Of a DNA stretch of 64,000 nucleotides, positions 51,230 to 59,740 are shown piece by piece. The stretch comes from Oleiagrimonas sp963817755. GTDB taxonomy: Bacteria > Pseudomonadota > Gammaproteobacteria > Xanthomonadales > Rhodanobacteraceae. Positions within the stretch are counted from its first letter, which is position 1. Each line of letters starts with the position of its first letter. The notes below the pieces were generated by a model. It was not told where the DNA came from. It was given only the letters and a program-made list of their open reading frames with translations, and made no database searches. Where the stretch lies: contig CAWFPB010000002.1 in the NCBI GenBank assembly GCA_963817755.1, positions 248,001 through 312,000 on the forward strand. The letters are read 5' to 3'. A program made the position numbers and the translations under genes.

Positions 51230-52654
51230 TTGTCCCGATCCGCCTATTCCTTCGACCGTTTGCGTGCCGCGCGCGAGATCGGCGCGTTGCTGCGTCTGGC
51301 GATACCCTTGATCGCCGCGCAGCTGGCCGCGGTCGGTTCCAATGTGATCGATGCCATGCTCTCCGGGCATCTGGATGCGCACGTCCAGGCGGCAGTGACC
51401 ACGGGGGCCGGTATCTGGACGCTGGCGATCCTGCTGGGCATCGGCACCATGCTCGCGGTGCCTCCCAGCGTGGCCCAGCTCGACGGTGCCGGTCGCCGCC
51501 AGGAGGTCGGCGCCATGATCCGCCAGGCCCTTTGGATCGCGCTGCTGCTGGGATTGGCGCTGGGCTATGCGGTGCGTCATGCCGAGTTCGTGATGACCCT
51601 GGTCGGCGTGGTACCGAGCCTGCGACCGGATGTGGCTGCTTTCCTCGAGGCCATCGGCTGGGGGGCGCCGGCCCTGACCATGTATTTCGCCCTGCGCGGC
51701 CTGTCCGAGGGGCTGTCGCTGCCACGTCCGTCCATGTATTTCAGCCTCGGTGGCCTGGTGCTGCTTGCGCCCCTGGGCTATGTGCTGATGTACGGGCGCC
51801 TCGGGGTGCCGGCCATGGGCGCACGGGGCAGCGGTATCGCCACGGCGGTGGTGCTGTGGATCGAGATGATCGGTTTTGCCATCTACCTTCTGCGCCACCC
51901 CAACTACCGCGGACTGGGCCTGCTCGACCGGTTCGATCCGCCGCGCTGGAAGGTGATCGGCGAACTGCTGCACCTGGGCGCGCCGATGGCGTTCTCGCTG
52001 CTGATGGAAGGCGGGCTGTTCGTGGCCGTGGCCCTGGCCATCGCCACCTTGGGCGAGACCGTGACGGCAGCGCACCAGATTGCCCTGAATGTGGCCTCGG
52101 TGGCCTTCATGGTGCCGCTGGGCATAGCCATGGCCATCACCATCCGCGTCGGTCATGCCGCCGGTCGTCGCGATGATCGTGCCGTGCGATATGCGGCCTA
52201 CTGCGGCGTGGCCGTGGCGCTGTGCGCACAGGTGGTGTCCTCCAGCCTGATGCTGGGCGTGCCGCACTGGATCGCAGGGCTTTACAGCGACGACCGGGCG
52301 GTGGTCGACCTGGCTGCGCAGCTGATGGTGCTGGCCGGCCTGTTCCAGTTCGCCGACGGCATCCAGGTGGCGTCCAACGGTGCCCTGCGCGGACTCAAGG
52401 ACACACGGGTGCCGATGCTGATCACCGCCTTTGCCTACTGGGGCGTGGGCATGCCGGTCGGTGCCTGGCTGGCGTTCCATGCGCACCAGGGCGCGCGAGG
52501 CATGTGGATGGGCCTGGTGGTGGGCCTGAGCGCGGCGGCAGTGCTGCTGTTCACGCGCATGGCGCGGACCCTGCACAGCCGCCGCTGGCAGCGAGCCTTG
52601 CCGCCGTCGTCGCCGGGACCTGTGGCAGATGACCCGCCCGCGGCGAACCGCTAG
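51230..52654 (+). CDS. MATE family efflux transporter (NorM-like)
   Basis: The 474-residue protein has twelve hydrophobic helices and NorM/MATE features: LRLAIPLIAAQLAAVGSNVIDAMLSGHL at TM1-2, MYFALRGLSEGLSLPRPSMYF at the middle loop, HLGAPMAFSLLMEGG at TM7, TVTAAHQIALNVASVAFMVPLGIAMAITIRVGHAAG, and VASNGALRGLKDTRVPMLIT. MATE pumps expel cationic drugs using Na+ or H+. The start is TTG 51230; no in-frame ATG upstream exists in the spacer. It is co-directional with sppA 34 bp downstream. Confidence 0.92.
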   Translation: MSRSAYSFDRLRAAREIGALLRLAIPLIAAQLAAVGSNVIDAMLSGHLDAHVQAAVTTGAGIWTLAILLGIGTMLAVPPSVAQLDGAGRRQEVGAMIRQALWIALLLGLALGYAVRHAEFVMTLVGVVPSLRPDVAAFLEAIGWGAPALTMYFALRGLSEGLSLPRPSMYFSLGGLVLLAPLGYVLMYGRLGVPAMGARGSGIATAVVLWIEMIGFAIYLLRHPNYRGLGLLDRFDPPRWKVIGELLHLGAPMAFSLLMEGGLFVAVALAIATLGETVTAAHQIALNVASVAFMVPLGIAMAITIRVGHAAGRRDDRAVRYAAYCGVAVALCAQVVSSSLMLGVPHWIAGLYSDDRAVVDLAAQLMVLAGLFQFADGIQVASNGALRGLKDTRVPMLITAFAYWGVGMPVGAWLAFHAHQGARGMWMGLVVGLSAAAVLLFTRMARTLHSRRWQRALPPSSPGPVADDPPAANR

Positions 52655-52688
52655 TCTGGGCATCTCCACAGATTCGGAAAACGCGTCC

Positions 52689-54545
52689 ATGACGGGCACC
52701 CAACGCAGCGGCTTCATCGCTTTTCTCGTGCTGATCCTGCGCGGCTTCAACCTGCTGCGCGTGGTCATCCTCAACCTGGTCTTCTTCGGCCTGCTGCTGC
52801 TTCTGATGTTGGCGTTCTCGCACAGCAACCATCCGCAGGTGCGCGAAGGCAGCGTGCTGGTGGTGCAGCCGCGCGGACAATTGGTCGAGCAGTACAGCAT
52901 CGCGCCGATCGACCGCGCACTGGCAACGTGGTCGGGCAAGCCGCTCGGCCAAGTGCGCGTACGCGACCTGGTGTCGACCATCGATCATGCGCGAACCGAC
53001 TCGCGTATCCATCGCATCCTGCTGCTGCCGGGCGACCTTCGTGCCGGCGGTTTCGCTGCGCTGCGCGAGGTGGGCGAGGCGCTGGACCGTTTCCGCGCCA
53101 GCGGCAAGCCGGTGGACGTTTGGGCGGCCAACATGGACCGTAACCAGTACTACCTGGCCGCGCACGGCAGCAAGATCCTGCTCGACCCGATGGGTGGCCT
53201 GATGGTCTCCGGTCTGTCCAGCTACCGGCTGTTCTACAAGGACCTGCTGGACCGGATCGGCGTCAACGTGCACCTGTTCCGTGTCGGCAAGTACAAGTCC
53301 GCTGCCGAGCCGTATGTGCTCGACAAGGCCTCTTCCGATGCCAAGCAGGCCGATGCCTACTGGATGGGCGGGCTGTGGAACCAGTGGCTGGACAATGTCG
53401 CCGCACAGCGCAAGCTCAAGCCGGCCGCCCTGAGGGCCGACCTCGACCAGATGCCCGAGCGCCTTGCCTCGACCGATGGCGACCTGGCCAGGCTGGTGCT
53501 GAACGAGCATCTGGTCGACGGCCTGGCGACGCGGCGGCAGCTGATCCGGATGCTGCGCAAGGATGGCGTACCCGCTGGCGAAAAGGGGGAGGGCATCCGC
53601 GCCATCGACATGGACGACTATCTGCGTGCAGTGCGCCGCAAGGTGCCGGACTCGGGCAACCGCGTGGACATCGTGGTGGCCGAAGGCGAGATCTTCGGCG
53701 GCCGCCAGCCACCGGGCAAGATTGGCGGCGACAGCACCGCGCAGCTGCTCTATCGCGCGCGCATGGACAAGCACGTGAAGGCGGTGGTGCTTCGCGTGAA
53801 CTCGCCCGGTGGAGAGGTCTATGCGGCCGAGCGCATCCGCCGCCAGGTGGAATTGCTGCGCAAGGCCGGCAAGCCGGTCGTGGTCTCGATGGGTGACGTC
53901 GCCGCCAGTGGCGGCTACTGGATCTCGATGAATGCCGATCGCATCTACGCCGAGCCGAACACCATCACCGGGTCGATCGGCATCTTCGGCATGGTTTACA
54001 ACGCGCCCGGCCTGCTGGACAAGCTCGGCGTGCACAGCGACGGGGTCAGCGTCGGCCCGCTGGCCGACGCGGGCAATATCGCCCGACCGCTGGATCCGAA
54101 GATGGCCACCCTGATGCAGGGGGTGATCGACCAGGGCTACCGCCGCTTCGTCGGCGGCGTGGCCAAGGCGCGCGGCAAGGACTTCAAGCAGATCGATGCC
54201 ATCGCCCAGGGCCGCGTGTGGACCGGGCGCCAGGCGCTGGCGCGCGGACTGGTGGACAAGCTCGGCGGCCTGCACGACGCGGTGGCCTACGCGGCGGAGA
54301 AGGCCGGGCTGGGCAAGCACTATGCCGTGCGCTACGTGGCCCCGGCCGCGGTCTCGGACCTGCAGCGCGTGATGCTCAACTTCGGCGACAGCGGCATGGC
54401 CCGGGCCATGGCCGGCATCGGGATCCGGCCGCCGGCCTGGTTGCTGGGCGAGATCGAGCGCGGCGTGCCGGAGTGGAACCTGTTGCTGCATGCCCGACCG
54501 GGCAAGCTGAACGTCTACGCCGACTGCCTCTGCGCCCCGCGCTGA
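52689..54545 (+). CDS. sppA: Signal peptide peptidase SppA, 67K type
   Basis: This inner-membrane serine protease degrades cleaved signal peptides. The 618-residue protein has one N-terminal membrane anchor (about 25-48) and two tandem ClpP-like domains. It carries the catalytic Lys203 in FRVGKYKSAAEPY of the first domain and Ser407 in SMGDVAASGGYWISM of the second, matching the split dyad of E. coli SppA. PNTITGSIGIFGMV and VWTGRQALARGLVDKLGGL are also present. ATG 52689 is preferred to the in-frame 52629, which would overlap the MATE gene. Confidence 0.95.
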   Translation: MTGTQRSGFIAFLVLILRGFNLLRVVILNLVFFGLLLLLMLAFSHSNHPQVREGSVLVVQPRGQLVEQYSIAPIDRALATWSGKPLGQVRVRDLVSTIDHARTDSRIHRILLLPGDLRAGGFAALREVGEALDRFRASGKPVDVWAANMDRNQYYLAAHGSKILLDPMGGLMVSGLSSYRLFYKDLLDRIGVNVHLFRVGKYKSAAEPYVLDKASSDAKQADAYWMGGLWNQWLDNVAAQRKLKPAALRADLDQMPERLASTDGDLARLVLNEHLVDGLATRRQLIRMLRKDGVPAGEKGEGIRAIDMDDYLRAVRRKVPDSGNRVDIVVAEGEIFGGRQPPGKIGGDSTAQLLYRARMDKHVKAVVLRVNSPGGEVYAAERIRRQVELLRKAGKPVVVSMGDVAASGGYWISMNADRIYAEPNTITGSIGIFGMVYNAPGLLDKLGVHSDGVSVGPLADAGNIARPLDPKMATLMQGVIDQGYRRFVGGVAKARGKDFKQIDAIAQGRVWTGRQALARGLVDKLGGLHDAVAYAAEKAGLGKHYAVRYVAPAAVSDLQRVMLNFGDSGMARAMAGIGIRPPAWLLGEIERGVPEWNLLLHARPGKLNVYADCLCAPR

Positions 54546-54557
54546 GTCGAGGTCACG

Positions 54558-54588
54558 ATGCACCGGCGCGCAGGTCGCGCCGGTGCAT
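54558..54588. terminator. Hairpin between convergent sppA and a lipoprotein gene
   Basis: Perfect 13-bp arms (54558-54570 and 54576-54588) with a CAGGT loop lie between two convergent stop codons. There is no T-run on either side, but the symmetric position suggests a shared terminator. Confidence 0.6.
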
Positions 54589-54593
54589 GGCGA

Positions 54594-54839
54594 TTACTGC
54601 TGAGCATCCTTGAGCGCCTTGCGCTCGGCGGCATCGTGCGCCTTGAGATCCTTCTCCACGGCTTTGGCACGGTTACGCGTGTTCAGCATTGGCGCCAGCG
54701 GGTTGGAGGCGGGGATGGCGGTGGAGCTTTTGGCCGGGTCCGCGCCCGCGGCCGCATCCTGCTGCGGGGCCGGATGGGACGAGCAGGCAGCCAGGCTGGA
54801 AAGCAGGGCTCCGCACAGGACGGTCTTCAGGCTGGACAT
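54594..54839 (-). CDS. Small lipoprotein of unknown function
   Basis: The 81-residue protein has a clear lipobox (LLSSLAAC, Cys19). A short low-complexity stretch follows, then a charged, probably helical tail (NRAKAVEKDLKAHDAAERKALKDAQQ). Small lipoproteins with such alanine/lysine heptads can form trimeric coiled coils like Lpp, but I cannot assign it. It is convergent with sppA. Confidence 0.7.
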   Translation of the reverse strand: MSSLKTVLCGALLSSLAACSSHPAPQQDAAAGADPAKSSTAIPASNPLAPMLNTRNRAKAVEKDLKAHDAAERKALKDAQQ

Positions 54840-55002
54840 GGAAGGTTTCCCGGGATGGATGGAAGGTGGTCCGGGCAGTCTCGCGCGCCGGTCCCGCCCA
54901 CGGCAAGCGCGTGCGTTGTAGGATGCGTCGGGTTGTCGTACGGCGCACGCTTTTCGGGTGCAACAGGACGGCACGGCTTTCCCGAACCTGCAAGGAACCT
55001 GC

Positions 55003-55785
55003 ATGCATCCGCGACTGACCAGCTGGCGACTGCACGGACAGACCACGTTGGTGACCGGTGCCAGCAAGGGCATCGGACTGGCCTGCGCGCGCGAACTGGG
55101 TGCCCTCGGTGCCGACCTGCTGCTGGTGGCGCGCGATGGCGATCACCTGGAACAGGTCCGGGGCGAACTGGCCGAGGAGCTCCCCGACATCGAGGTGCGC
55201 GCATTCGCTGCCGATCTCGCCCAGCGCGAGCAGCGCCTGGACGTGTTCGACTGGATCGCCGACCTTGGCGTGCCCTTGTCGCTGCTGGTCAACAATGTCG
55301 GCGGCAACCGGATCAAGGGCGCGCTGGAGTATGCCGACGATGAACTGCGCGAACTGTTCGAGCTGAACCTGTTCAGCGCCTTCGACATGTGCCGGCTGGC
55401 ACATCCGAACCTGGTCCAGCACGCGCATGCCGCGATCGTGAACATCGGTTCGGTCTCGGGCATCGTGCACGTGCGCACCGGCGTGGGCTACGGCATGAGC
55501 AAGGCCGCATTGCACCAGATGACCCGCAACCTGGCCTGTGAGTGGGCCGACGACGGCATCCGCGTCAATGCGGTGGCGCCGTGGTACATCCGCACGCAGC
55601 GTTCGGAACCGGCGCTGGCTGATGCCGACTACCTGGACGAGGTGCTCGAGCACACCCCGATGCAGCGCATCGGCGAACCCGAGGAAGTGGCCGCGGCCGT
55701 GGCCTTCCTGTGCCTGCCGGCGGCCAGCTACATCACCGGCGAACTGGTGGCGGTGGACGGTGGCTTCCTGCGGTATGGCTTTTAG
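55003..55785 (+). CDS. SDR family oxidoreductase (tropinone-reductase-like)
   Basis: The 260-residue classical SDR has TGASKGIGLACARELG, DLA, NNVGGNR, catalytic Ser in NIGSVSGI, YGMSK (Tyr/Lys), NAVAPWYIRTQRSEP and YITGELVAVDGGF. This pattern matches the tropinone-reductase-like group, whose bacterial members reduce diverse ketones. A duplicated copy of its last codons and stop follows immediately (see the repeat at 55775-55842). The frame is open upstream, but ATG 55003 gives the family N-terminus. Confidence 0.85.
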   Translation: MHPRLTSWRLHGQTTLVTGASKGIGLACARELGALGADLLLVARDGDHLEQVRGELAEELPDIEVRAFAADLAQREQRLDVFDWIADLGVPLSLLVNNVGGNRIKGALEYADDELRELFELNLFSAFDMCRLAHPNLVQHAHAAIVNIGSVSGIVHVRTGVGYGMSKAALHQMTRNLACEWADDGIRVNAVAPWYIRTQRSEPALADADYLDEVLEHTPMQRIGEPEEVAAAVAFLCLPAASYITGELVAVDGGFLRYGF

Positions 55786-55842
55786 CGCAGGGTGTGTCGC
55801 AGGGGGGCAGCATGGCTTTTAGCGCAGGGCATGTCGCAGGGG
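55775..55842. repeat. 37-bp tandem duplication carrying the SDR stop codon
   Basis: ATGGCTTTTAGCGCAGGG followed by TGTGTCGCAGGGG (55775-55805) recurs 37 bases later (55812-55842), with TG changed to CA at two positions. The first copy includes the final Gly-Phe-stop codons of the SDR gene. The second copy runs directly into a 44-bp palindrome. Confidence 0.85.
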
Positions 55843-55882
55843 ACGGAGCACGTTAAGCAGCTGCTTAACGTGCTCCGTCCCC
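55839..55882. repeat. 44-bp perfect loopless palindrome
   Basis: GGGGACGGAGCACGTTAAGC (55839-55858) plus AG is followed directly by its exact inverse complement to 55882. There is no spacer at the centre (55860/55861). The GGGGACGGAGCACG end resembles dispersed palindromes that flank IS200-like (RAYT) genes in proteobacteria, but no transposase is nearby. Confidence 0.9.
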
Positions 55883-55942
55883 CAACAACCTACATGGCCG
55901 AAAACGGCCAGTCTTGCCCATCTCTGGCGCTATGCTGCACCC

Positions 55943-57391
55943 ATGAGTGCTGCCGTCGCCCCCACGATGCCGGATCCCAAGGTGTGCGAAAAGGCGCGCC
56001 TGAGCCGGGACGCGCGCTTCGACGGGCTGTTCTTCACCGCGGTGCGCTCGACCGGGATCTACTGCCGGCCGGTGTGCCCGGCGCCCGCGCCGAAGGCGGC
56101 CAACGTGCGCTACTACGCCACGGCGGCAGCCGCGGCGGCGGCCGGCTACCGGCCGTGCCTGCGCTGCCGGCCGGAACTGGCGCCGGGTGCCTGGGCCTGG
56201 CGCAGCGGCAACGAGCTGGTGGCCGGTGCCCTGCGCCAGATCGAGGACGGCCTGCTCGACCGTGCACCGGTGGCCATGCTGGCCGAACGTACCGGACTGA
56301 GCGAGCGCCACCTGCGGCGGCTGTTCGCCGACACCCTCGGTGCCAGTCCGCTGCAGGTGGCGGCCACGCGGCGGTTGCTGTTTGCGCGCAAGCTGCTGGA
56401 CGAGACGGCGCTGCCGGTCACCGACATCGCCATGGGCGCCGGTTATGGCAGCGTACGCCGCTTCAACGCGGCCTTCCGCGACAGTTTCGGCATGGCGCCG
56501 CGCGAGATGCGACGGCGTCGGGTTGCGCCCGATGCGAAGGGCGTGCACTTGCGTCTGGGCTTCCGGCCGCCGTACGACTTCGCGGCGATGCTGCGTTTTC
56601 TCGATGCGCGTTCGGTACCGGGCATCGAGAAGGTCGACGCGCAGGGCTACGAACGCGTGTTCATGCTGCACGACGCCCCCGGACACTTGCGCGTGACGGC
56701 GATCGAGGGCGAGCCGGCCTTGCAACTGGTGGTACGGCATCCGCACGCGGATGTGCTGACCGACGTCGTGGCGCGCGTGCGCCGACTGTTCGACCTGGAT
56801 GCCGAACCGCGTGCCATCGTCCATGGGCTGTCCGTCGATCCGTTGCTCAAGCGTGTATTGCGTCGACAACCCGGCATCCGGGTGCCCGGAAGCTGGGACG
56901 GTTTCGAGATCGCGGTACGCGCGGTACTGGGCCAGCAGATCAGCGTGGCCGCTGCGCGCACGCTGGCCTCGCGCCTCGTCGAACGCTGGGGCGAGCCCCT
57001 GCCCGACGCTGCGGGCCACCGGTTCCCCACGCCAGCGGTGCTGGCGGACGCAGCGCTGGAAGAAGCCGGCGTGATGGGGCAGCGCGCGCGCACGATCCGC
57101 GGCATGGCGGCTGCGGTCGAGACCGGCGACGTGGATTTCCGTATCGAACGCGGGCTGGAGGCCTTCGTCGAGTCCTGGACGGCGCTGCCGGGCATCGGCC
57201 CGTGGACCGCGCATTACATCGCCCTGCGCGCGCTCGGCCATCCCGACGCCTTTCCCGCCGCCGACCTGATCCTGCGTCGTCGGGCCGGCGGCGGCGAAAC
57301 CCTTTCCACCCGCGAGATGGAGGCGCGCAGCCAGGCCTGGCGGCCGTGGCGGGCCTACGCCACGCTGGCGCTGTGGCGCGCCGAGGAGTGA
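55943..57391 (+). CDS. Ada-AlkA fusion: methylation-sensing regulator and 3-methyladenine DNA glycosylase
   Basis: The 482-residue protein joins three modules. The Ada N-terminal zinc/methyl-acceptor domain has all four cysteines (Cys41, Cys45, Cys72, Cys75 in YCRPVCP and PCLRC). An AraC-type DNA-binding domain follows (about 95-190; AMGAGYGSVRRFNAAFRDSFGMAPREMRRR). An AlkA domain (about 205-482) has a helix-hairpin-helix LPGIGPWTAHYIALRALG and catalytic Asp441. It should sense methylphosphotriesters, activate the adaptive response and excise alkylated bases. The methyltransferase gene starts six bases downstream. Confidence 0.93.
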   Translation: MSAAVAPTMPDPKVCEKARLSRDARFDGLFFTAVRSTGIYCRPVCPAPAPKAANVRYYATAAAAAAAGYRPCLRCRPELAPGAWAWRSGNELVAGALRQIEDGLLDRAPVAMLAERTGLSERHLRRLFADTLGASPLQVAATRRLLFARKLLDETALPVTDIAMGAGYGSVRRFNAAFRDSFGMAPREMRRRRVAPDAKGVHLRLGFRPPYDFAAMLRFLDARSVPGIEKVDAQGYERVFMLHDAPGHLRVTAIEGEPALQLVVRHPHADVLTDVVARVRRLFDLDAEPRAIVHGLSVDPLLKRVLRRQPGIRVPGSWDGFEIAVRAVLGQQISVAAARTLASRLVERWGEPLPDAAGHRFPTPAVLADAALEEAGVMGQRARTIRGMAAAVETGDVDFRIERGLEAFVESWTALPGIGPWTAHYIALRALGHPDAFPAADLILRRRAGGGETLSTREMEARSQAWRPWRAYATLALWRAEE

Positions 57392-57396
57392 AGATC

Positions 57397-57882
57397 ATGC
57401 TGTATCGCGACCATCTGGACACCCCCATCGGCCGGCTGGAACTGATCGCCGACGAAGACGGCGCACTGGTGCGGGTGAACCTGCCGCATCCGCGCAAGCC
57501 GCCGCCCGATCCCGGCCCGACCCGGCGCGATCCGGCGCGGCTGGCGCCGATCGTGCGCCAGTTTGCCGAATACTTCGACGGCCGCCGCACCGCATTCGAC
57601 CTGTCGCTATGCTCGCACGGCACCGATTTCCAGCGCCGGGTGTGGCACGGCCTGAAGGCCATCGGCTATGCGCGCACCGAGAGCTACGGCGAACTGGCCC
57701 GGCGCATCGGGCGCCCGCGCGCGGTGCGCGCGGTGGGCACGGCCAACGGCGCCAATCCGCTGTCCATCGTGGTGCCCTGCCATCGCGTGATCGGCGCCGA
57801 CGGAAGCCTGACCGGCTACGGCGGCGGCCTGGAGGCCAAGCGCTGGCTGCTGGCGCACGAGCAGCGCCACGCACGGTCCTGA
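57397..57882 (+). CDS. ogt: Methylated-DNA-[protein]-cysteine S-methyltransferase
   Basis: This 161-residue suicide repair protein takes the methyl group from O6-methylguanine onto Cys128 in the PCHRVIG motif. The upstream FQRRVWHGLKAIGYARTESYGELARRIGRPRAVRAVGTANGANPLSIV is the conserved DNA-binding core. It is translated six bases after the Ada-AlkA gene, whose GAGGAG end serves as ribosome-binding site. Together the pair splits the functions of E. coli Ada, AlkA and Ogt in a new way. Confidence 0.94.
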   Translation: MLYRDHLDTPIGRLELIADEDGALVRVNLPHPRKPPPDPGPTRRDPARLAPIVRQFAEYFDGRRTAFDLSLCSHGTDFQRRVWHGLKAIGYARTESYGELARRIGRPRAVRAVGTANGANPLSIVVPCHRVIGADGSLTGYGGGLEAKRWLLAHEQRHARS

Positions 57883-57895
57883 AGCGGGGCGGGCA

Positions 57896-58591
57896 TCAGT
57901 GCCCGCAGCCGGCCATCTCGCTGCGCAGTTTCGCGGCCTTGCGCTCGAGCGGCGGGCGGTCACTCTTGAAGGCCTTGTCGATCGCCGACTGCGTCTTCTC
58001 CATCTGCGCCGACAGGTGCGCGCAGATTTCGCCCACACCCATCGGCCGACAGCGATCCTGCACCCAGGTGTAGTGCCCGGCCACCAGTCCCGGCGTGATG
58101 CGTCCCTTGGCCAGTTGCGGATCGGAAGCGGCGCGTCGGGTGGCATTCCTGCCGCCGTAGGTCTGCGACAGCGGCAGCTGGAAGGCGCCGAGGATGCCCA
58201 GCGGCGCGCGGTAGGCCGGCGGGTGACCGTTGCGGCTGACATACAGCTTGCCGTCGGTGGCCCGCACGCACTGGTACAGCTGCGGGATCTGCCAGGTGCG
58301 TTGCACCACGCGTGGCGCGGGCTTCGGCGGCGCGGGCGAGGTATGCGCCGGAGACGGCGGCACGACCGGTGGCGCGTGCGCATCGGATGGCGGCGCGGGC
58401 ACGTGCAGGTGCAACACGTGCTGTTTTTCGTGGCGGCTGCACGGCGCATCCTGGAAGCGGACGCCACCGTGGCCGTCGGTGCACTTGTAGACCGTCTGCG
58501 CGGACGCTCCCGTGGCAAGTCCCAGCGCGAGCAGCGCCAGCCAGCGGGCGCGGGCCGGTGTGCGGGCGGGTAGGGAACGCCGGTCGGTCAT
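57896..58591 (-). CDS. DUF4124 domain exported protein
   Basis: The 231-residue protein has a signal peptide (LALLALGLATGASA, cleavage near residue 31). The DUF4124 motif follows (QTVYKCTDGHGGVRFQDAPCS), a short module common in Gammaproteobacteria. A Pro/Ala/His-rich linker and a C-terminal part with four cysteines (YQCVRATDGKLYVSRNGHP; VQDRCRPMGVGEICAHL; EMAGCGH) complete it. It is likely periplasmic. The function is unknown. It is convergent with ogt. Confidence 0.8.
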   Translation of the reverse strand: MTDRRSLPARTPARARWLALLALGLATGASAQTVYKCTDGHGGVRFQDAPCSRHEKQHVLHLHVPAPPSDAHAPPVVPPSPAHTSPAPPKPAPRVVQRTWQIPQLYQCVRATDGKLYVSRNGHPPAYRAPLGILGAFQLPLSQTYGGRNATRRAASDPQLAKGRITPGLVAGHYTWVQDRCRPMGVGEICAHLSAQMEKTQSAIDKAFKSDRPPLERKAAKLRSEMAGCGH

Positions 58592-58629
58592 GGCCCGATT
58601 CTAGCGCCCGCCGACCGCCGGGTCCGGAA

Positions 58630-58679
58630 CTAGGGAAGCTCTGAACAAGCCTACGTAGGCTTGTTCAGAGCTTCCCTAG
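58630..58679. repeat. 50-bp perfect loopless palindrome containing the degV stop codon
   Basis: The left half (58630-58654) begins CTAGGGAAGCTCTGAACAAG. The right half (58655-58679) is its exact inverse complement, with no spacer. The TAG stop codon of degV (58676-58678, minus strand) is part of it. The two CTAG ends fit a YTAR target duplication and GGAAGCTCTGAACAAG resembles IS5-family terminal repeats, so it may be an internally empty mobile-element remnant. It could also act as a terminator for degV. Confidence 0.88.
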
Positions 58680-59620
58680 AACTCGGCTTCGTATTCCTCG
58701 CAGGCGAAGCCGGCCGAGAGCGCGCCCTGGCCGGTGTTGGCCATGCCGGTGATGCTCATCTGCGATTCCATCACCTCGATGCCGTGGTCGGTACAGGTCT
58801 TGCGCAGCGCGTCGTAGCCGGGAAGATCGTGCATGACCTCCAGGTCGCCGCCGTAGCTGAGCGACACCGCCGGCACCAGCAAACCGTTGCGCACGCGTTC
58901 CTCGATGTGCTCGAACAGCATCTTCGTCGCCGCTTCGAATCCGCGGGCCTTGGACAGCGGTTCGGTCTTGCCGCGCCAGCCGCGCAGGATCGGCTTGATG
59001 TCCAGTGCCGAGCCGAGGGTGGCGCCGACCAGGCCGATGCTGCGGTCGCCGCGCTTGCGGGCGCGCTGGCGCAGGTAGTTGAGATCGCGCGGGATCAGGA
59101 AGCCGTAGGTGTTCTGCGCGATGGACTCGAGTCGCTCGCGCATCTGCCCCGGGCTCTGCTCGGCCTCCATCAGGCGCACGGCCTCGATCACCGGGATCGC
59201 GCTGCCGGCGAACAGGGTCTGGGTGTCGATCACGCGCATCAGGAACGGACCGGAGACCCCGGCTTCCTGGCGCACCGGGCGGTAGTTCTTCAGGATCGAG
59301 AAGCTGGCCTTGTTGACCTGCTCGTACACCGGACTGCGCGTGGCGGTGATGGTGAAGCAGAACACGCAGTCGTAATCGATGACCAACCGTTCCATGAACA
59401 GGTCCATCACCTCCTCGGAGGAATACGGGGTGGTCTCGGCACCATGGCTGCGACTGCCCATGCCCGAATCCAGGAAGCGCTGGTTTTCCACCGGATCATG
59501 TTGGTCGGCGAAGGTCTCGCCTTCCACGTTGACCATGATCGGTAGCACCGTGATGTGATTTTTCTGCACGTATTCCAGCGGCAGATCGCAGGTTGCATCC
59601 ATGACCAGACCGATACGCAT
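58676..59620 (-). CDS. DegV family fatty-acid-binding protein
   Basis: The 314-residue protein is a DegV-fold protein: MRIGLVMDATCDLPLEYVQKNHITVLPIMVNVEGETF at the start and TTPYSSEEVMDLFMERL. FCFTITATRSPVYEQVNKA, VIDTQTLFAGSAIPVIEAVRLMEA and a final ITGMANTGQGALSAGFACEEYEAEF follow. DegV proteins bind a fatty acid, and in Gram-positives serve as FakB subunits for fatty acid kinase. No FakA is seen here. The last residues and stop overlap a 50-bp palindrome. Confidence 0.88.
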   Translation of the reverse strand: MRIGLVMDATCDLPLEYVQKNHITVLPIMVNVEGETFADQHDPVENQRFLDSGMGSRSHGAETTPYSSEEVMDLFMERLVIDYDCVFCFTITATRSPVYEQVNKASFSILKNYRPVRQEAGVSGPFLMRVIDTQTLFAGSAIPVIEAVRLMEAEQSPGQMRERLESIAQNTYGFLIPRDLNYLRQRARKRGDRSIGLVGATLGSALDIKPILRGWRGKTEPLSKARGFEAATKMLFEHIEERVRNGLLVPAVSLSYGGDLEVMHDLPGYDALRKTCTDHGIEVMESQMSITGMANTGQGALSAGFACEEYEAEF

Positions 59621-59740
59621 ATGAACCCTCCCGAAGTCGCACGCATGGCTGATTTACGTGAAACCTATCACGTTCTTTGCCGTTTCTGTGCAATGTCCGA
59701 ACCCGTGGTGCGCATGCTTGCATGCCCCGGCTGAACGGCT

